Assembly (NCBI RefSeq): GCF_020616335.1
Contig: NZ_CP085051.1
Span: forward strand, 744,001 to 808,000
DNA length: 64,000 nt
Source: Corynebacterium uberis
GTDB lineage: Bacteria; Actinomycetota; Actinomycetes; Mycobacteriales; Mycobacteriaceae
Direction of reading: 5' to 3'
How positions within the stretch are numbered: position 1 is the first letter of the stretch; the number at the start of each line of letters is the position of its first letter. A model generated the notes under the pieces. That model saw nothing but the letters and a program-made list of their open reading frames with translations, was not told where the DNA came from and did not search any database. The translations under genes and the position numbers were made by a program. Positions 35,744 through 43,833 of this stretch are shown here, in pieces.

Positions 35744-36343
35744 TTAGTTCTGGCCCCGTACCCACCGTAAGCACAATGCGGCGCTGGCGATTGCCACTAC
35801 TGCTTCTGCAATAGTCCAATGTGTGATTGTAAGTAGCATGTTCCAGTTTCTGGGGGATGCGGAGCTATCGTAGGCGAAGATGAGTAAGCCTAAAAGCACC
35901 GTGAGGGGAATAAACCAAGCGCGAATATTTCGGATGATACAACAACAAATTATGCAGATGCCTTGCCAGAATAACGTTCCTATCAGGGTTTGTGTTACAT
36001 CCTGTACCGAGAGGTTCACGCAGATGAAAAAACGAAGTAGACCCGCGATGCATACAACAATAACTAACTGAAGAATGCAGAATACGGACATTGCGAAAAG
36101 TCTGATACGGAGGAGGGAGGATGGAGCAACATCTTCCATCGCAGGGGCTACCGGATTGACGGTCGTGCCAGCCAGTCCGCCGAGAACCACGGGTAGCAGT
36201 CGAGCCAAGGGCGTGTCTAATGCATAGTTCGCGCTTGGGATTCCCCATGAAATGGGCATAATCCATAGCAACGACGTCGCAGCGAGCACAGAAAGTGCAA
36301 GCGCGTAACCTATGCGACGCGTTGAAAGGAAGGTAGTAATCAT
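35744..36343 (-). CDS. Island membrane protein, probable ABC permease partner
   Basis: A 199-residue protein with five or six hydrophobic helices. Its ATG overlaps the stop of the ATPase gene (ATGA), so it is very likely the second membrane subunit of this exporter. It lacks the DrrB-type signature. Codon use is poorer in G/C at third positions than in prfC. Confidence 0.7.
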   Translation of the reverse strand: MITTFLSTRRIGYALALSVLAATSLLWIMPISWGIPSANYALDTPLARLLPVVLGGLAGTTVNPVAPAMEDVAPSSLLRIRLFAMSVFCILQLVIVVCIAGLLRFFICVNLSVQDVTQTLIGTLFWQGICIICCCIIRNIRAWFIPLTVLLGLLIFAYDSSASPRNWNMLLTITHWTIAEAVVAIASAALCLRWVRGQN

Positions 36344-37101
36344 CGGACCGTCTTGGAAATGAGGCTGGTGTAGTTATGCTCCATTTGTTCCAGAGTCGTT
36401 GCGCCGCTAGCTCCCAAGACGCTAGCCGGACCTTGGTAACATAATTGCCCTGAATTGATGACCAATAAGTCATCCGCGCAGGACACCACATCTTCTACAA
36501 GATGGGTGCTCAATAGGACCGTGGGTGGATGCTGTTGGGAGTGGAGCTCTCTAAGTAAGGCTCTAAAATGTGCGCGTTGTTGTGGATCAAGTCCGGCAGT
36601 GGGTTCATCGACGATAATTAGCTGTGGATGTCCGGCAACGGCCGCTGCGATGCCCGCACGTTGACGCATTCCGCCGGAGAGAGACTTCAGCGCGGTATCA
36701 GAATCACCGCCTAGGCCAACAGTGTCGATGGCCTCTGTGGTGGCACGGTCCCGCAGCTTCGAAGGGTAGCAACGCATCCAGAGGCTATAAGAGACAAATT
36801 GACTCACGGTGAGAGACTCATCAGCGCTGAAATTTTGCGGTAAGTAGCCGAGATTGCGTCGGATTTTATCACGGTCACGCCGCACTCGTGGGTCTAGGCC
36901 CCGTATACGTAGTTCTCCTGAACTTGGTCTAGCGACGGTAGCGAGGATGGAAAGCAATGTCGTCTTTCCGGCTCCGTTAGGACCGAGTAGAGCGATAACC
37001 CTACCAGTTCTCAGTTCAAAGGTGATGTCCGTGAGAACCGGACTGTGGCGATACCCGCCAGACACCTTTGTGGCTTGTAGTGCTGGTGGGAGTGAGGTCA
37101 T
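36340..37101 (-). CDS. ABC exporter ATPase of the island
   Basis: A 253-residue ATPase: Walker A LLGPNGAGKTT (about 38-48), Q-loop LPQN, signature LSGGMRQR (about 140-147), Walker B LIIVDEPTAGLD (about 164-175). The sequence is of the type that drives ABC-2 exporters for antibiotics and peptides. It overlaps the permease genes on both sides by four bases, so three proteins make one unit. Confidence 0.9.
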   Translation of the reverse strand: MTSLPPALQATKVSGGYRHSPVLTDITFELRTGRVIALLGPNGAGKTTLLSILATVARPSSGELRIRGLDPRVRRDRDKIRRNLGYLPQNFSADESLTVSQFVSYSLWMRCYPSKLRDRATTEAIDTVGLGGDSDTALKSLSGGMRQRAGIAAAVAGHPQLIIVDEPTAGLDPQQRAHFRALLRELHSQQHPPTVLLSTHLVEDVVSCADDLLVINSGQLCYQGPASVLGASGATTLEQMEHNYTSLISKTVR

Positions 37102-38321
37102 GGCACAAGCTCCTCGGCATGAAAGGTACATGTGGTGAAATAGGTGGACAGGCTGGCAGCGAGACGGGCGCGAAGATCATCTGGGTCAAGTTTTTTTAAC
37201 TGTTCTGTCAGGCGGACACGGTTCGCATCGGCTGCTGGATCCTGTGTGGCGAAGCCGCGGAAGTCTATGTCACCATACAGGTAGTTGTTGATGAGAACAT
37301 AGAGTAGATCTGAGTCTTCTGACGGCGGACACGTGGTCCAGGGAAAAGCAGCGAGTAGACTCTGTGCGCCGCTCCAGGATGGGTTATCACCTCCGAAGGG
37401 GTATAAAACGATATTTTGGGGCGGTAGTGAAAGCCCGGGCTCGGCTGCTATGACCGGAGGAATGCTCATCTGGGCGGTTTCAATGAGCGATCGCTGCCTG
37501 GTGAGTTGCGCGTTGAGGGAGTCAAGTTTGAAAGCGTCTTCGGGCCACACACAGGCACGATCGTGTCGGGTGGTGGTGCATTCTGGAGACTTTGCCTGAG
37601 TTCGTGTCACCCCCACGGGCTGTACCCCACCGAAAAGAATAGTAATAATGACAAGGGTAGTGAGTGATACCCCGGCGACGCTCCGGTTGGTCATTGGTAT
37701 GGTTCTAGGGAGGGTGTAGAGTAAGCAAAGAGCTCCAATAAGAAGCGCTAAGCAAGTGCTTATAGCCGCCCAGGCCAGGGGATTAAGCGTCTCCCACGTG
37801 TTGACGATGCCTGGCAGGCGTACCAGGTAGATTCCGCTAAATAGGCCTAGGATGACGGCGAAGATGGCATTACGTATCATTCCCAAGTTCAGATGCGCGG
37901 CCACCGTGCCAATGCACAATGCAATTGCCCCCAATCCGAAACTTAGCCCGAGGTAGCGGTAGTCTAAATAACCCGGAGTATGGCGTACCCACGTAACAAC
38001 GAGGATTGCTCCACTTAAGAGGAACTGTGGTAGAAAAACTGATATCAGGTAGGTCTGGAGCACTTGCCTTGAGTGAACTGCACTCCAGCGTCGCGGAGTA
38101 TGCATCCATACCGGGCGTGCATTGGCACCCACGCGTATGGATTCCTGCCAGGAAGCACACGCAGCAATAACCGGCATAGCATACATAACGGGTGCGCATA
38201 TTGCTACCGTAGCCGCATTCAGGCTGTTGTGCCAGGATGTTGCGAGGGATAGCATGGTTGCTACCCATACTGCTGCCAAAAGTATTGCAGAAAAGAGCTG
38301 GCGCTTCCTTGCAGGCGTCAT
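37098..38321 (-). CDS. Island ABC transporter membrane subunit with extracytoplasmic domain
   Basis: A 407-residue protein. Six hydrophobic helices (about 8-235) are followed by a 160-residue soluble tail that would face outside, with CVWPEDA near 260 and paired cysteines (CTTTRHDRACVWPE; FTTCPP-like pair later). The ATG at 38321 is nine bases after the stop of the small cysteine peptide; no Shine-Dalgarno sequence is visible, so it probably relies on coupled translation. The open frame extends to 38591 but that extension is compositionally unlike protein. I do not recognise the C-terminal domain with confidence. Confidence 0.75.
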   Translation of the reverse strand: MTPARKRQLFSAILLAAVWVATMLSLATSWHNSLNAATVAICAPVMYAMPVIAACASWQESIRVGANARPVWMHTPRRWSAVHSRQVLQTYLISVFLPQFLLSGAILVVTWVRHTPGYLDYRYLGLSFGLGAIALCIGTVAAHLNLGMIRNAIFAVILGLFSGIYLVRLPGIVNTWETLNPLAWAAISTCLALLIGALCLLYTLPRTIPMTNRSVAGVSLTTLVIITILFGGVQPVGVTRTQAKSPECTTTRHDRACVWPEDAFKLDSLNAQLTRQRSLIETAQMSIPPVIAAEPGLSLPPQNIVLYPFGGDNPSWSGAQSLLAAFPWTTCPPSEDSDLLYVLINNYLYGDIDFRGFATQDPAADANRVRLTEQLKKLDPDDLRARLAASLSTYFTTCTFHAEELVP

Positions 38322-38329
38322 GTGCGGTT

Positions 38330-38575
38330 TTACTGCCAGTGAGTTTGTGCGGTGTGAACGTGGAAGAAGCAACCGGTTTGGGCGATTCCGAGTGACACCT
38401 GATTCTGATAGACCGGGACCCAACGGCTCATGATGGTGGGTTGAGCGGTGCAATGGGCGTGTGTGGCAACCTGTCCGGTTGCGGTAGCTGGGCGGCAGTT
38501 GCTCCATGCAGAAGCGCCCTGGATAAACGCTTGACACCCGTTGACGACTGAGCCCCGATAACCGACCGCTGCCAT
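38330..38575 (-). CDS. Small cysteine-containing peptide, candidate exporter cargo
   Basis: An 81-residue ORF with four spaced cysteines (NGCQ, SNCR, AHCT, TGCF) suggesting two disulfides, many small/polar residues, and no signal peptide in its own frame. It starts two bases after the stop of a short signal-peptide-like ORF and ends eight bases before the permease ATG. A single inserted base in the CCCC run at 38583-38586 would join it to that leader. It is either translated by re-initiation, or the precursor gene is frameshifted here. No known bacteriocin family is recognised. Confidence 0.5.
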   Translation of the reverse strand: MAAVGYRGSVVNGCQAFIQGASAWSNCRPATATGQVATHAHCTAQPTIMSRWVPVYQNQVSLGIAQTGCFFHVHTAQTHWQ

Positions 38576-38577
38576 GG

Positions 38578-38649
38578 CTATCGGGGTGCAAGGGCTAGGG
38601 TAGCGAGGGTTGCGAGGCTCAGAGCCGATGCCATTTTGGGCATGAGCAT
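38578..38649 (-). CDS. Signal-peptide-like leader ORF upstream of the cysteine peptide
   Basis: A 23-residue ORF (starting MLMPKMASALSL) made of a lysine followed by a hydrophobic Ala/Leu/Thr core ending in ALAP, the shape of a Sec signal peptide. AAAGGA stands directly upstream of its ATG. It stops at TAG, and the cysteine-peptide ATG follows two bases later in another frame. See the following peptide for the frameshift possibility. Confidence 0.45.
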   Translation of the reverse strand: MLMPKMASALSLATLATLALAPR

Positions 38650-38679
38650 AATCCTTTCGTGTACAGAGGATGGTATGTG

Positions 38680-38907
38680 CTATCCGCACATCGCGTAGGA
38701 TACGTGGTCATCGGTGAGGCTGCCATAAGAGTTAGGGAAAATATTTCGGATTACACCCCAATATGGGGTAGGTCCCGTGAAGGTATGTATGGAGGCAAGG
38801 TCGTGTGTTCGCCATAAGGAATACTTAAAATTTATCCGGGATCCAAGGGTCTGTCTCTCCAGAAGGGTGAGCTGTGCGTACTCTTTGGGCGACCGCCCCA
38901 TCTTCAT
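38680..38907 (-). CDS. Orphan 75-residue ORF in the island
   Basis: An AT-richer ORF with no recognised motif, rich in Ser, Thr and Tyr. It lies directly upstream of the leader ORF on the same strand. No ribosome site is evident. It may be a real small gene or a chance ORF left by rearrangement. The 240 bp from 38908 to the IS end hold nothing I can identify. Confidence 0.3.
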   Translation of the reverse strand: MKMGRSPKEYAQLTLLERQTLGSRINFKYSLWRTHDLASIHTFTGPTPYWGVIRNIFPNSYGSLTDDHVSYAMCG

Positions 38908-39147
38908 GCTGCAACGCCTCAGTTTCCAGCGTGTTCAGCACTCTTTTGACTATCTGAAGCTGATCAGGGCTCTCACAAAGTAACTACCAAGTCCCCGACC
39001 ATCAGAGGGGATACTGTAGTGGTCATGCTGGGGCTCCTTCATCGCCTGGATCGCTGTATTGGTCCGTTGGGCGGTTCAGGATCGATGTCGCGGAAGGGTG
39101 CGGGCAGGGGGCTAACAACTTTCAATCATGAAAATGTGTCCTTAAGC

Positions 39148-39390
39148 GGCTCTTCGCGTTTTAGAGTGCATTGATCGCGGCTTGCAGTCCTCCGGAGTGC
39201 AGCAGGGACCGCAAGCTGTAGTTCTCGAGGTTGCGGAACCCTAGGGCGATCCCCTGCAGGGGCTCAAGCGTCCATTGATCGCTTCAACTGGCCCATTGGA
39301 CGCTCCGATACCGCAAAACGCCAAAATGTCTTCGCGACGGCGATACAAGGTATGACCCAGCTGGCGGAGTTCATCTGTTGTGTTGTTAAA
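39148..39390 (-). mobile_element. Remnant of an ISL3-family insertion sequence
   Basis: GGCTCTTCGCGTTTTAGAGTGC at 39148-39169 has the GGCTCTTC start of ISL3 terminal inverted repeats; the transposase stop codon lies inside it at 39161. Only about 240 bp of the transposase end remains and no second terminal repeat is seen before the next gene. Confidence 0.7.
39161..39390 (-). pseudogene. ISL3-family transposase, 3' fragment with frameshift
   Basis: The fragment reads ELRQLGHTLYRRREDIL then GASNGPVEAINGR, the C-terminal DDE-region signature of ISL3 transposases. One base is missing near 39268; after it the other frame continues LEPLQGIALGFRNLENYSLRSLLHSGG to the stop at 39161. The upstream 150 bp (to the DrrB-like gene) are AT-richer and hold no identifiable sequence. 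Confidence 0.8.
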
Positions 39391-39547
39391 TATTTTGCTC
39401 GAGTACTAGTTACGTGCTCTCTACGACGAAGCTCCCCTTCATTGCGAGCAGCCTTGATCAGGGCTACGCGAACGAATGGCTGTGGAACTCTACTAAAGAA
39501 TGCACTCCTAGGATGTCTTACACCGATTCTCTGGTGCGATGCACAAG

Positions 39548-40333
39548 TCACGCCGCCTTCCGGTACCGCGCCACCGCCAAGGGGGCGAAGACGACCGTAA
39601 AGATCACCGTACCGGCAAGAACGCCGGCGATGGGGTGCTGCATGGGCCAGGTATCCGGAATGGGGGCATCGCCGGTGTTGCCAAACAGGTCACGGGTGGC
39701 TTGGACCAGGGCAGAGACGGGGTTCCATTCGGCGAAGGCGCGCAAGAACCGGGGCATGGATTGGGAGGGCACAAACGCGTTGGACAGGAATGTCAGGGGG
39801 AACAGGACCATAAAGGACGCGCTGTTCATGGCTTCGGGGCTGCGCACAACAAGGCCCAGCAGAATCATCACCCAGGAAAACGCCCAGCAGAAGATGAGCA
39901 GCAGGCCCATGCCTGCCAAGAAATGCAGCCAGCCGTCTTCGAAGCGCCACCCCACGATTGCTCCGGTGAGCACCATGACGCTCAAGGTAAAGGCATTAAG
40001 CAGCAGGTCGGCGATGGTGCGCCCGACCACGACGGCGGAAGGGGCCATGGGCAGCGTTTTAAAGCGGTCGATCAGCCCCTTCTTTTTATCTTCGGCCATG
40101 AACATGCCGGATAGCGTGGAACCAAAGACGGCGGTTTGGACGAAAATGCCGGCCATGAGGAATTTGGTGTAGTCCGTGCCGGGCACGGTGATGGCGCCGC
40201 CGAAGACCTGGCTAAAGAGCAGCACAAACATGACGGGCTGGGCTACACCCCAGGTAAGCACGTCGGGGTTGCGCCGGAACCGGATGATATTGCGCAGCAC
40301 GATGGCGCGGACGTCGCTCAGCCAGTTGATCAT
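39548..40333 (-). CDS. ABC-2 permease, DrrB family
   Basis: A 261-residue permease with six helices: NIIRFRRNPDVLTWGVAQPVMFVLLFSQVFGGAI (about 15-48), EDKKKGLIDRFKTLPMAPSAVVVGRTIADLL (about 81-111) and PLTFLSNAFVPSQSMP (about 180-195) are DrrB signatures. Its ATG overlaps the DrrA stop (ATGA). This pair exports hydrophobic drugs or lipids in actinomycetes; the substrate here is unknown. Confidence 0.92.
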   Translation of the reverse strand: MINWLSDVRAIVLRNIIRFRRNPDVLTWGVAQPVMFVLLFSQVFGGAITVPGTDYTKFLMAGIFVQTAVFGSTLSGMFMAEDKKKGLIDRFKTLPMAPSAVVVGRTIADLLLNAFTLSVMVLTGAIVGWRFEDGWLHFLAGMGLLLIFCWAFSWVMILLGLVVRSPEAMNSASFMVLFPLTFLSNAFVPSQSMPRFLRAFAEWNPVSALVQATRDLFGNTGDAPIPDTWPMQHPIAGVLAGTVIFTVVFAPLAVARYRKAA

Positions 40334-41322
40334 GAGCGGACTCCTTTGTTGGTGGCGTCAGCTTCTTCGGCGGGTTCGGCGGTCGCGTCATGGCCGGTGA
40401 GCTGTAAGAAGACGTCGTCGAGGGTGGGGCGGGTCAGGCCGGCGTCGTGCAGCGAGATTCCGTGTTGGCGCAGGCCGCGCAGCGCCTCTTCAAGGCTGTG
40501 GGCACCGTGGGTGGCCGGGGCGGTGATGGTGCGCTCGGCGACGTGGGGCTGTGTGCCGGTGGCATTGGCGATGATCTGGGCTGCCTTCATCGCAGCAGTG
40601 GCCTTCTCCACCGTGATGGAGATGCGCTGCCCGCCGACCTCGCGCTTGAGTTCGTCGGCAGTTCCTTCCGCGATGACGCGCCCGTGGTCGATGACGCTGA
40701 TGCTGTCTGCCAACTGGTCTGCCTCTTCGAGGTACTGGGTGGTCAGCAGCAGGGTGGTACCGGCCGCGACGCGCTGGCGGATGATGTCCCACAGGGCTAG
40801 GCGTGCTGCGGGGTCGAGGCCGGTGGTGGGTTCGTCAAGAAAGAGGATGCGTGGGTCATTGACCAGTGAGGCGGCCAGGTCTGCGCGCCGGCGCATGCCT
40901 CCGGAAAATCCCTTGACCGGCCGGTTTGCGGCGTCGGTGAGGTGGAAGGTTTCTAGCAGTTCATCGGCGCGGGCTTTGGCGCGGCGGTCGCCGAGGTGGA
41001 ACAGCCTGCCGATGAGGATGAGGTTTTCACGGGCGGACAGATCCTCATCGATGGTGGCGTATTGGCCGGATGCGCCGATGATGCTGCGCACGCGGTGGGC
41101 CTGGCGCACCACGTCGAACCCATCGATGGTGGCGGTGCCGGAGGTGGGGGTTATCAGGGTGGTCAGTACCTTGACGGTGGTGGTTTTTCCGGCGCCGTTG
41201 GGGCCAAGGAGCCCACGCACGGTGCCTTGTTCTACCTCGAGGTTCAGCCCGTCGAGGGCGTGGACCTCCCCGCTGGAGGTGCGGTAGACCTTGCGCACGT
41301 CGCGCAGTGAGATCAGTGACAT
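40330..41322 (-). CDS. ABC ATPase, DrrA family
   Basis: A 330-residue ATPase: Walker A GLLGPNGAGKTTT (about 37-49), SGGMRRRADLA signature, Walker B LFLDEPTTGLDP, and the DrrA-type C-terminal extension ending in LTRPTLDDVFLQLTGH. It powers the DrrB-like permease immediately downstream. Confidence 0.94.
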   Translation of the reverse strand: MSLISLRDVRKVYRTSSGEVHALDGLNLEVEQGTVRGLLGPNGAGKTTTVKVLTTLITPTSGTATIDGFDVVRQAHRVRSIIGASGQYATIDEDLSARENLILIGRLFHLGDRRAKARADELLETFHLTDAANRPVKGFSGGMRRRADLAASLVNDPRILFLDEPTTGLDPAARLALWDIIRQRVAAGTTLLLTTQYLEEADQLADSISVIDHGRVIAEGTADELKREVGGQRISITVEKATAAMKAAQIIANATGTQPHVAERTITAPATHGAHSLEEALRGLRQHGISLHDAGLTRPTLDDVFLQLTGHDATAEPAEEADATNKGVRS

Positions 41323-41392
41323 GGTGTCACAGTCTACGCAAACCTAAGGGCGTTTAGCGTTCCAGCTGCTTCTCGACGTCTCTATGGCCCCG

Positions 41393-41410
41393 CCCGCAGC
41401 CACCTGCGGG
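41393..41410. terminator. Hairpin between the His-rich gene and drrA
   Basis: CCCGCAG-CCAC-CTGCGGG is a perfect 7-bp stem with a four-base loop, 125 bp after the stop of the histidine-rich gene. It lacks a T-run. Confidence 0.45.
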
Positions 41411-41535
41411 AGGCAGGGGCTAACGGTTGAAGGTTAGTGGTGCCCGCTCACAGCCACAGCGCAGCAAAACCCCGCCACCCAAACATTAGAAGACAAGCAT
41501 GGGGAGCGGGGCAGGATAGGCCGGAGGGAATGTAT

Positions 41536-41826
41536 TTAGTGATCGTCCCAGTGGCCCTCGTGGGCGGCGTGGCGGTGGCCGTCATGGATGTAGTCCACGT
41601 GGTCGCCGTGGGGGACGGCGACGTGGCCACAGTTCGGGCCGTGCTCGTGGTCGTGGCCTTCGTGGACGTGGTGCTCTTGGGGCTCGCACTCGTCCCAGTG
41701 GCCCTCGTGCTCGCGGTGGAGGTGGCCGTCGTGGACGTAGTCGGTGTGGTCGCCGTGGGGGACGGCGACGTGGCCGCAGTTGGGGCCGTGGGTGTGGGTG
41801 TGGCCTTCGTGGGTGGTGTGGGTCAT
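41536..41826 (-). CDS. Histidine-rich duplicated metal-binding protein
   Basis: A 96-residue protein made of two tandem copies of a ~43-residue unit: HGPNCGHVAVPHGDH (about 13-27 and 62-76), then DY(V/I)HDGH and EGHWD. More than a quarter of residues are histidine, with one cysteine per repeat plus one more, so it should bind several zinc, nickel or copper ions. It has no signal peptide. AAAGGAG precedes the ATG. Storage or buffering of metal is the natural inference. Confidence 0.85.
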   Translation of the reverse strand: MTHTTHEGHTHTHGPNCGHVAVPHGDHTDYVHDGHLHREHEGHWDECEPQEHHVHEGHDHEHGPNCGHVAVPHGDHVDYIHDGHRHAAHEGHWDDH

Positions 41827-41869
41827 GGTTTCTCCTTTGTGGAGTAGGGAACAACCTTCTTAAGCCCTG

Positions 41870-41897
41870 ACACTACTCATTTTTATTAGGTTTTCAA
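41870..41897 (-). promoter_or_regulatory. Promoter of the His-rich gene
   Basis: On the minus strand TTGAAA (41892-41897) and TAGTGT (41870-41875) are 16 bp apart in an AT-rich stretch; TATTGAAAA resembles a Zur half-site but no symmetrical partner is seen. Confidence 0.45.
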
Positions 41898-42002
41898 TAA
41901 GGCCATTCCCGCAGGTAGAAGCGCTATTGAGCACCGTTTCCAACAAGCGGAAAACGGCAAGCTCACAGCCGGTGCGCTGCGTCGCCCTCGCCGCCGCGGC
42001 AT

Positions 42003-42018
42003 ACCCCCATCCGGGGGT
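42003..42018 (-). terminator. Hairpin after pth
   Basis: ACCCCC and GGGGGT form a 6-bp stem with a four-base loop, two bases past the pth stop on the minus strand. Confidence 0.45.
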
Positions 42019-42020
42019 GG

Positions 42021-42689
42021 CTAGCTGGAGTGGATGACGTTTTGCGCCTTGGCCAAGCCCTCTGTTGCTACCAACCGGCAGGCGCGCGCGGCGGTGGTGA
42101 TAGCGGCGTCGAGAAGCGGACCCGAATCCACCGCCCCCAGCACCCAATCGATGACCGGAGTACCCTTCGGCGGGCGCGAAATACCGATGCGTACCCGCAG
42201 GTAATCGCGGGATCCCAGGTGCTCGCTAATGGACTTCAACCCGTTGTGGCCGTTCTCGCTGCCACCCTGGCGCAGCCGCACCGTGCCCAGTGGAAGGTCC
42301 AGCTCATCGTGGCAAACGATCACCCGCTCCGGCGGCAGGCCGAGTGCGCGGGCGGCCGGGCCCACCGCCTCGCCCGAGGTATTCATAAACGTTGTGGAGC
42401 GCATCACCACCGCCGTGGAATCACCGATGGGCACCACAGCGGCCTGCGCCGGCACGCCTGTGCACGCTGTGAGCACCTTGCCGTCGACCGCCAGCAGATC
42501 ATCAACGGCCATATAGCCCACATTGTGGCGGGTCGCGGCGTACTTCGCACCCGGGTTGCCCAGCCCCACGATCAGCCAGTCGGCGCTGACCTCACGCAGA
42601 TCCAGCGCAGCTGTCGGGCGCGCCGAGCCGGACGTGTCAGCCGCCGGGCGGCCAGAAACAAGGTCCTTGAACTTCTGAAGAAATCCCAC
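42021..42689 (-). CDS. pth: Peptidyl-tRNA hydrolase (paralogue 1)
   Basis: A 222-residue Pth. [25 protein letters not shown] carries the catalytic histidine (RHN), FMNTSGEAV and CHDELDLPLG follow, and GGSENGHNGLKSI is the tRNA-binding loop. A GTG start at 42689 is used; it leaves a 33-residue N-terminal extension ahead of the enzyme domain. A second pth lies at 46505. This copy is alone and divergent from a nitronate monooxygenase gene. Confidence 0.92.
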   Translation of the reverse strand: MGFLQKFKDLVSGRPAADTSGSARPTAALDLREVSADWLIVGLGNPGAKYAATRHNVGYMAVDDLLAVDGKVLTACTGVPAQAAVVPIGDSTAVVMRSTTFMNTSGEAVGPAARALGLPPERVIVCHDELDLPLGTVRLRQGGSENGHNGLKSISEHLGSRDYLRVRIGISRPPKGTPVIDWVLGAVDSGPLLDAAITTAARACRLVATEGLAKAQNVIHSS

Positions 42690-42728
42690 GGTCGCCCATT
42701 GTCCCACAACTGCCGCGCCCCGCTGGCC

Positions 42729-42734
42729 TACCAT
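42729..42734 (+). promoter_or_regulatory. -10 box TACCAT, leaderless promoter
   Basis: TACCAT ends seven bases before the ATG of the nitronate monooxygenase gene; no ribosome-binding site is present. Confidence 0.4.
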
Positions 42735-42741
42735 TGGCACC

Positions 42742-43785
42742 ATGAGCCCCGCACCGGCAACCCCCGCCTGTCCCCGAGTGCCCATCATCGCCGCCCCGAT
42801 GGCCGGTGGGCCCTCCACCCCCGAACTCGTCTGTGCCGTCGGCCAGGCGGGCGGACTGGGATTCTTAGCCTCCGGGTCGTCCGACGCCGCCACGCTCGAT
42901 GACCAGATGCGCACCGTCGCCGACGGCGGCGTGCCGTATGGCGTCAACCTTTTCTGCCCCCAAAACCCTGACCCCGAGCGCGAATGCATCGGCGAGGTTG
43001 CCCAGGAGCTGCAACCGCTGTTTGCCCAACACGGCCTGGAATGGCCCGGCATCCCGGACGTGGATTACATGTTTGGCTGGAACGCCAAATTCAACGCCAT
43101 CCTCGATGCCGTGCGCGCCGGATACGGACCCACTGTGGTCAGCTGCACTTTTGGCATCTTCGCCCCCAACGAGTTCGACTGCCTGCGCGCCTACGGCGTC
43201 GAGGCGTGGGTCACCGTCACCAACCCGCAGGACGCCCGCGTAGCCGCCGACGCCGGGGCCCGCGCCCTGATCGTCCAAGGCCCAGAAGCCGGCGGGCATC
43301 GCAGCACGTGGAGCGTGTGCGCCACCCCCGACGAGCGCCCGCTTGAACAATTGCTTATCGACGTCCACGCCGTCACCGACGCCCCGCTCATCGCCGCCGG
43401 CGGCCTGACCACTCCCGGCGCCGTCGCCCGCGTCCTCGCCCAGGACGGGGTGTGCGCCGCCGCCTGCGGCACCGCGTTCCTGCGCGCCCCCGAAGCAGGA
43501 ACCAGCCAGCGCAATCGCCGTTTGCTTAGCGACGCCACCGCCGAGGCGCTGCGCACAGTGTCCACCCGCGCGTTCTCCGGCCGCTTCGCCCGCGGCCTAC
43601 CCACCGCCTTCACCCAGGCCCATCCCGACCTCAAGCCCTGCTACCCGCACCTGGGAGCACTCATGGCGCCGCTGCGCGGCCGCGATGAATTCGCCTACTG
43701 CCTGTGCGGTGCCGAATATGCGTCCGCGCCGGAGACACCCGCCGGGGAAATCGTGTCCTGGTTGGCCTCCGAGCTGGAAACTTAA
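42742..43785 (+). CDS. Nitronate monooxygenase family protein
   Basis: A 347-residue FMN-dependent TIM-barrel. IIAAPMAGGPSTPELVCAV (15-33), GGLGFLASG, a central VSCTFG, then AWVTVTNPQDARVAADAGARALIVQGPEAGGH (the NMO motif, about 150-181) and PLIAAGGLTTP. Family members oxidise nitronates or related toxins; physiological substrate unknown. Confidence 0.9.
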   Translation: MSPAPATPACPRVPIIAAPMAGGPSTPELVCAVGQAGGLGFLASGSSDAATLDDQMRTVADGGVPYGVNLFCPQNPDPERECIGEVAQELQPLFAQHGLEWPGIPDVDYMFGWNAKFNAILDAVRAGYGPTVVSCTFGIFAPNEFDCLRAYGVEAWVTVTNPQDARVAADAGARALIVQGPEAGGHRSTWSVCATPDERPLEQLLIDVHAVTDAPLIAAGGLTTPGAVARVLAQDGVCAAACGTAFLRAPEAGTSQRNRRLLSDATAEALRTVSTRAFSGRFARGLPTAFTQAHPDLKPCYPHLGALMAPLRGRDEFAYCLCGAEYASAPETPAGEIVSWLASELET

Positions 43786-43833
43786 GGGCTGCGGGGCTGT
43801 AACGGCGGGTGATCCGGGGCGGATAAATCGGGT

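Noticed and set aside
38321..38591. 90-codon N-terminal extension of the island permease
   Set aside because: It lies over the cysteine peptide in another frame and its composition is unlike a membrane protein start; the ATG at 38321 fits the first helix.
41870..41900. Zur box upstream of the histidine-rich gene
   Set aside because: Only one half resembles the consensus; without a second half I list it only as a promoter.
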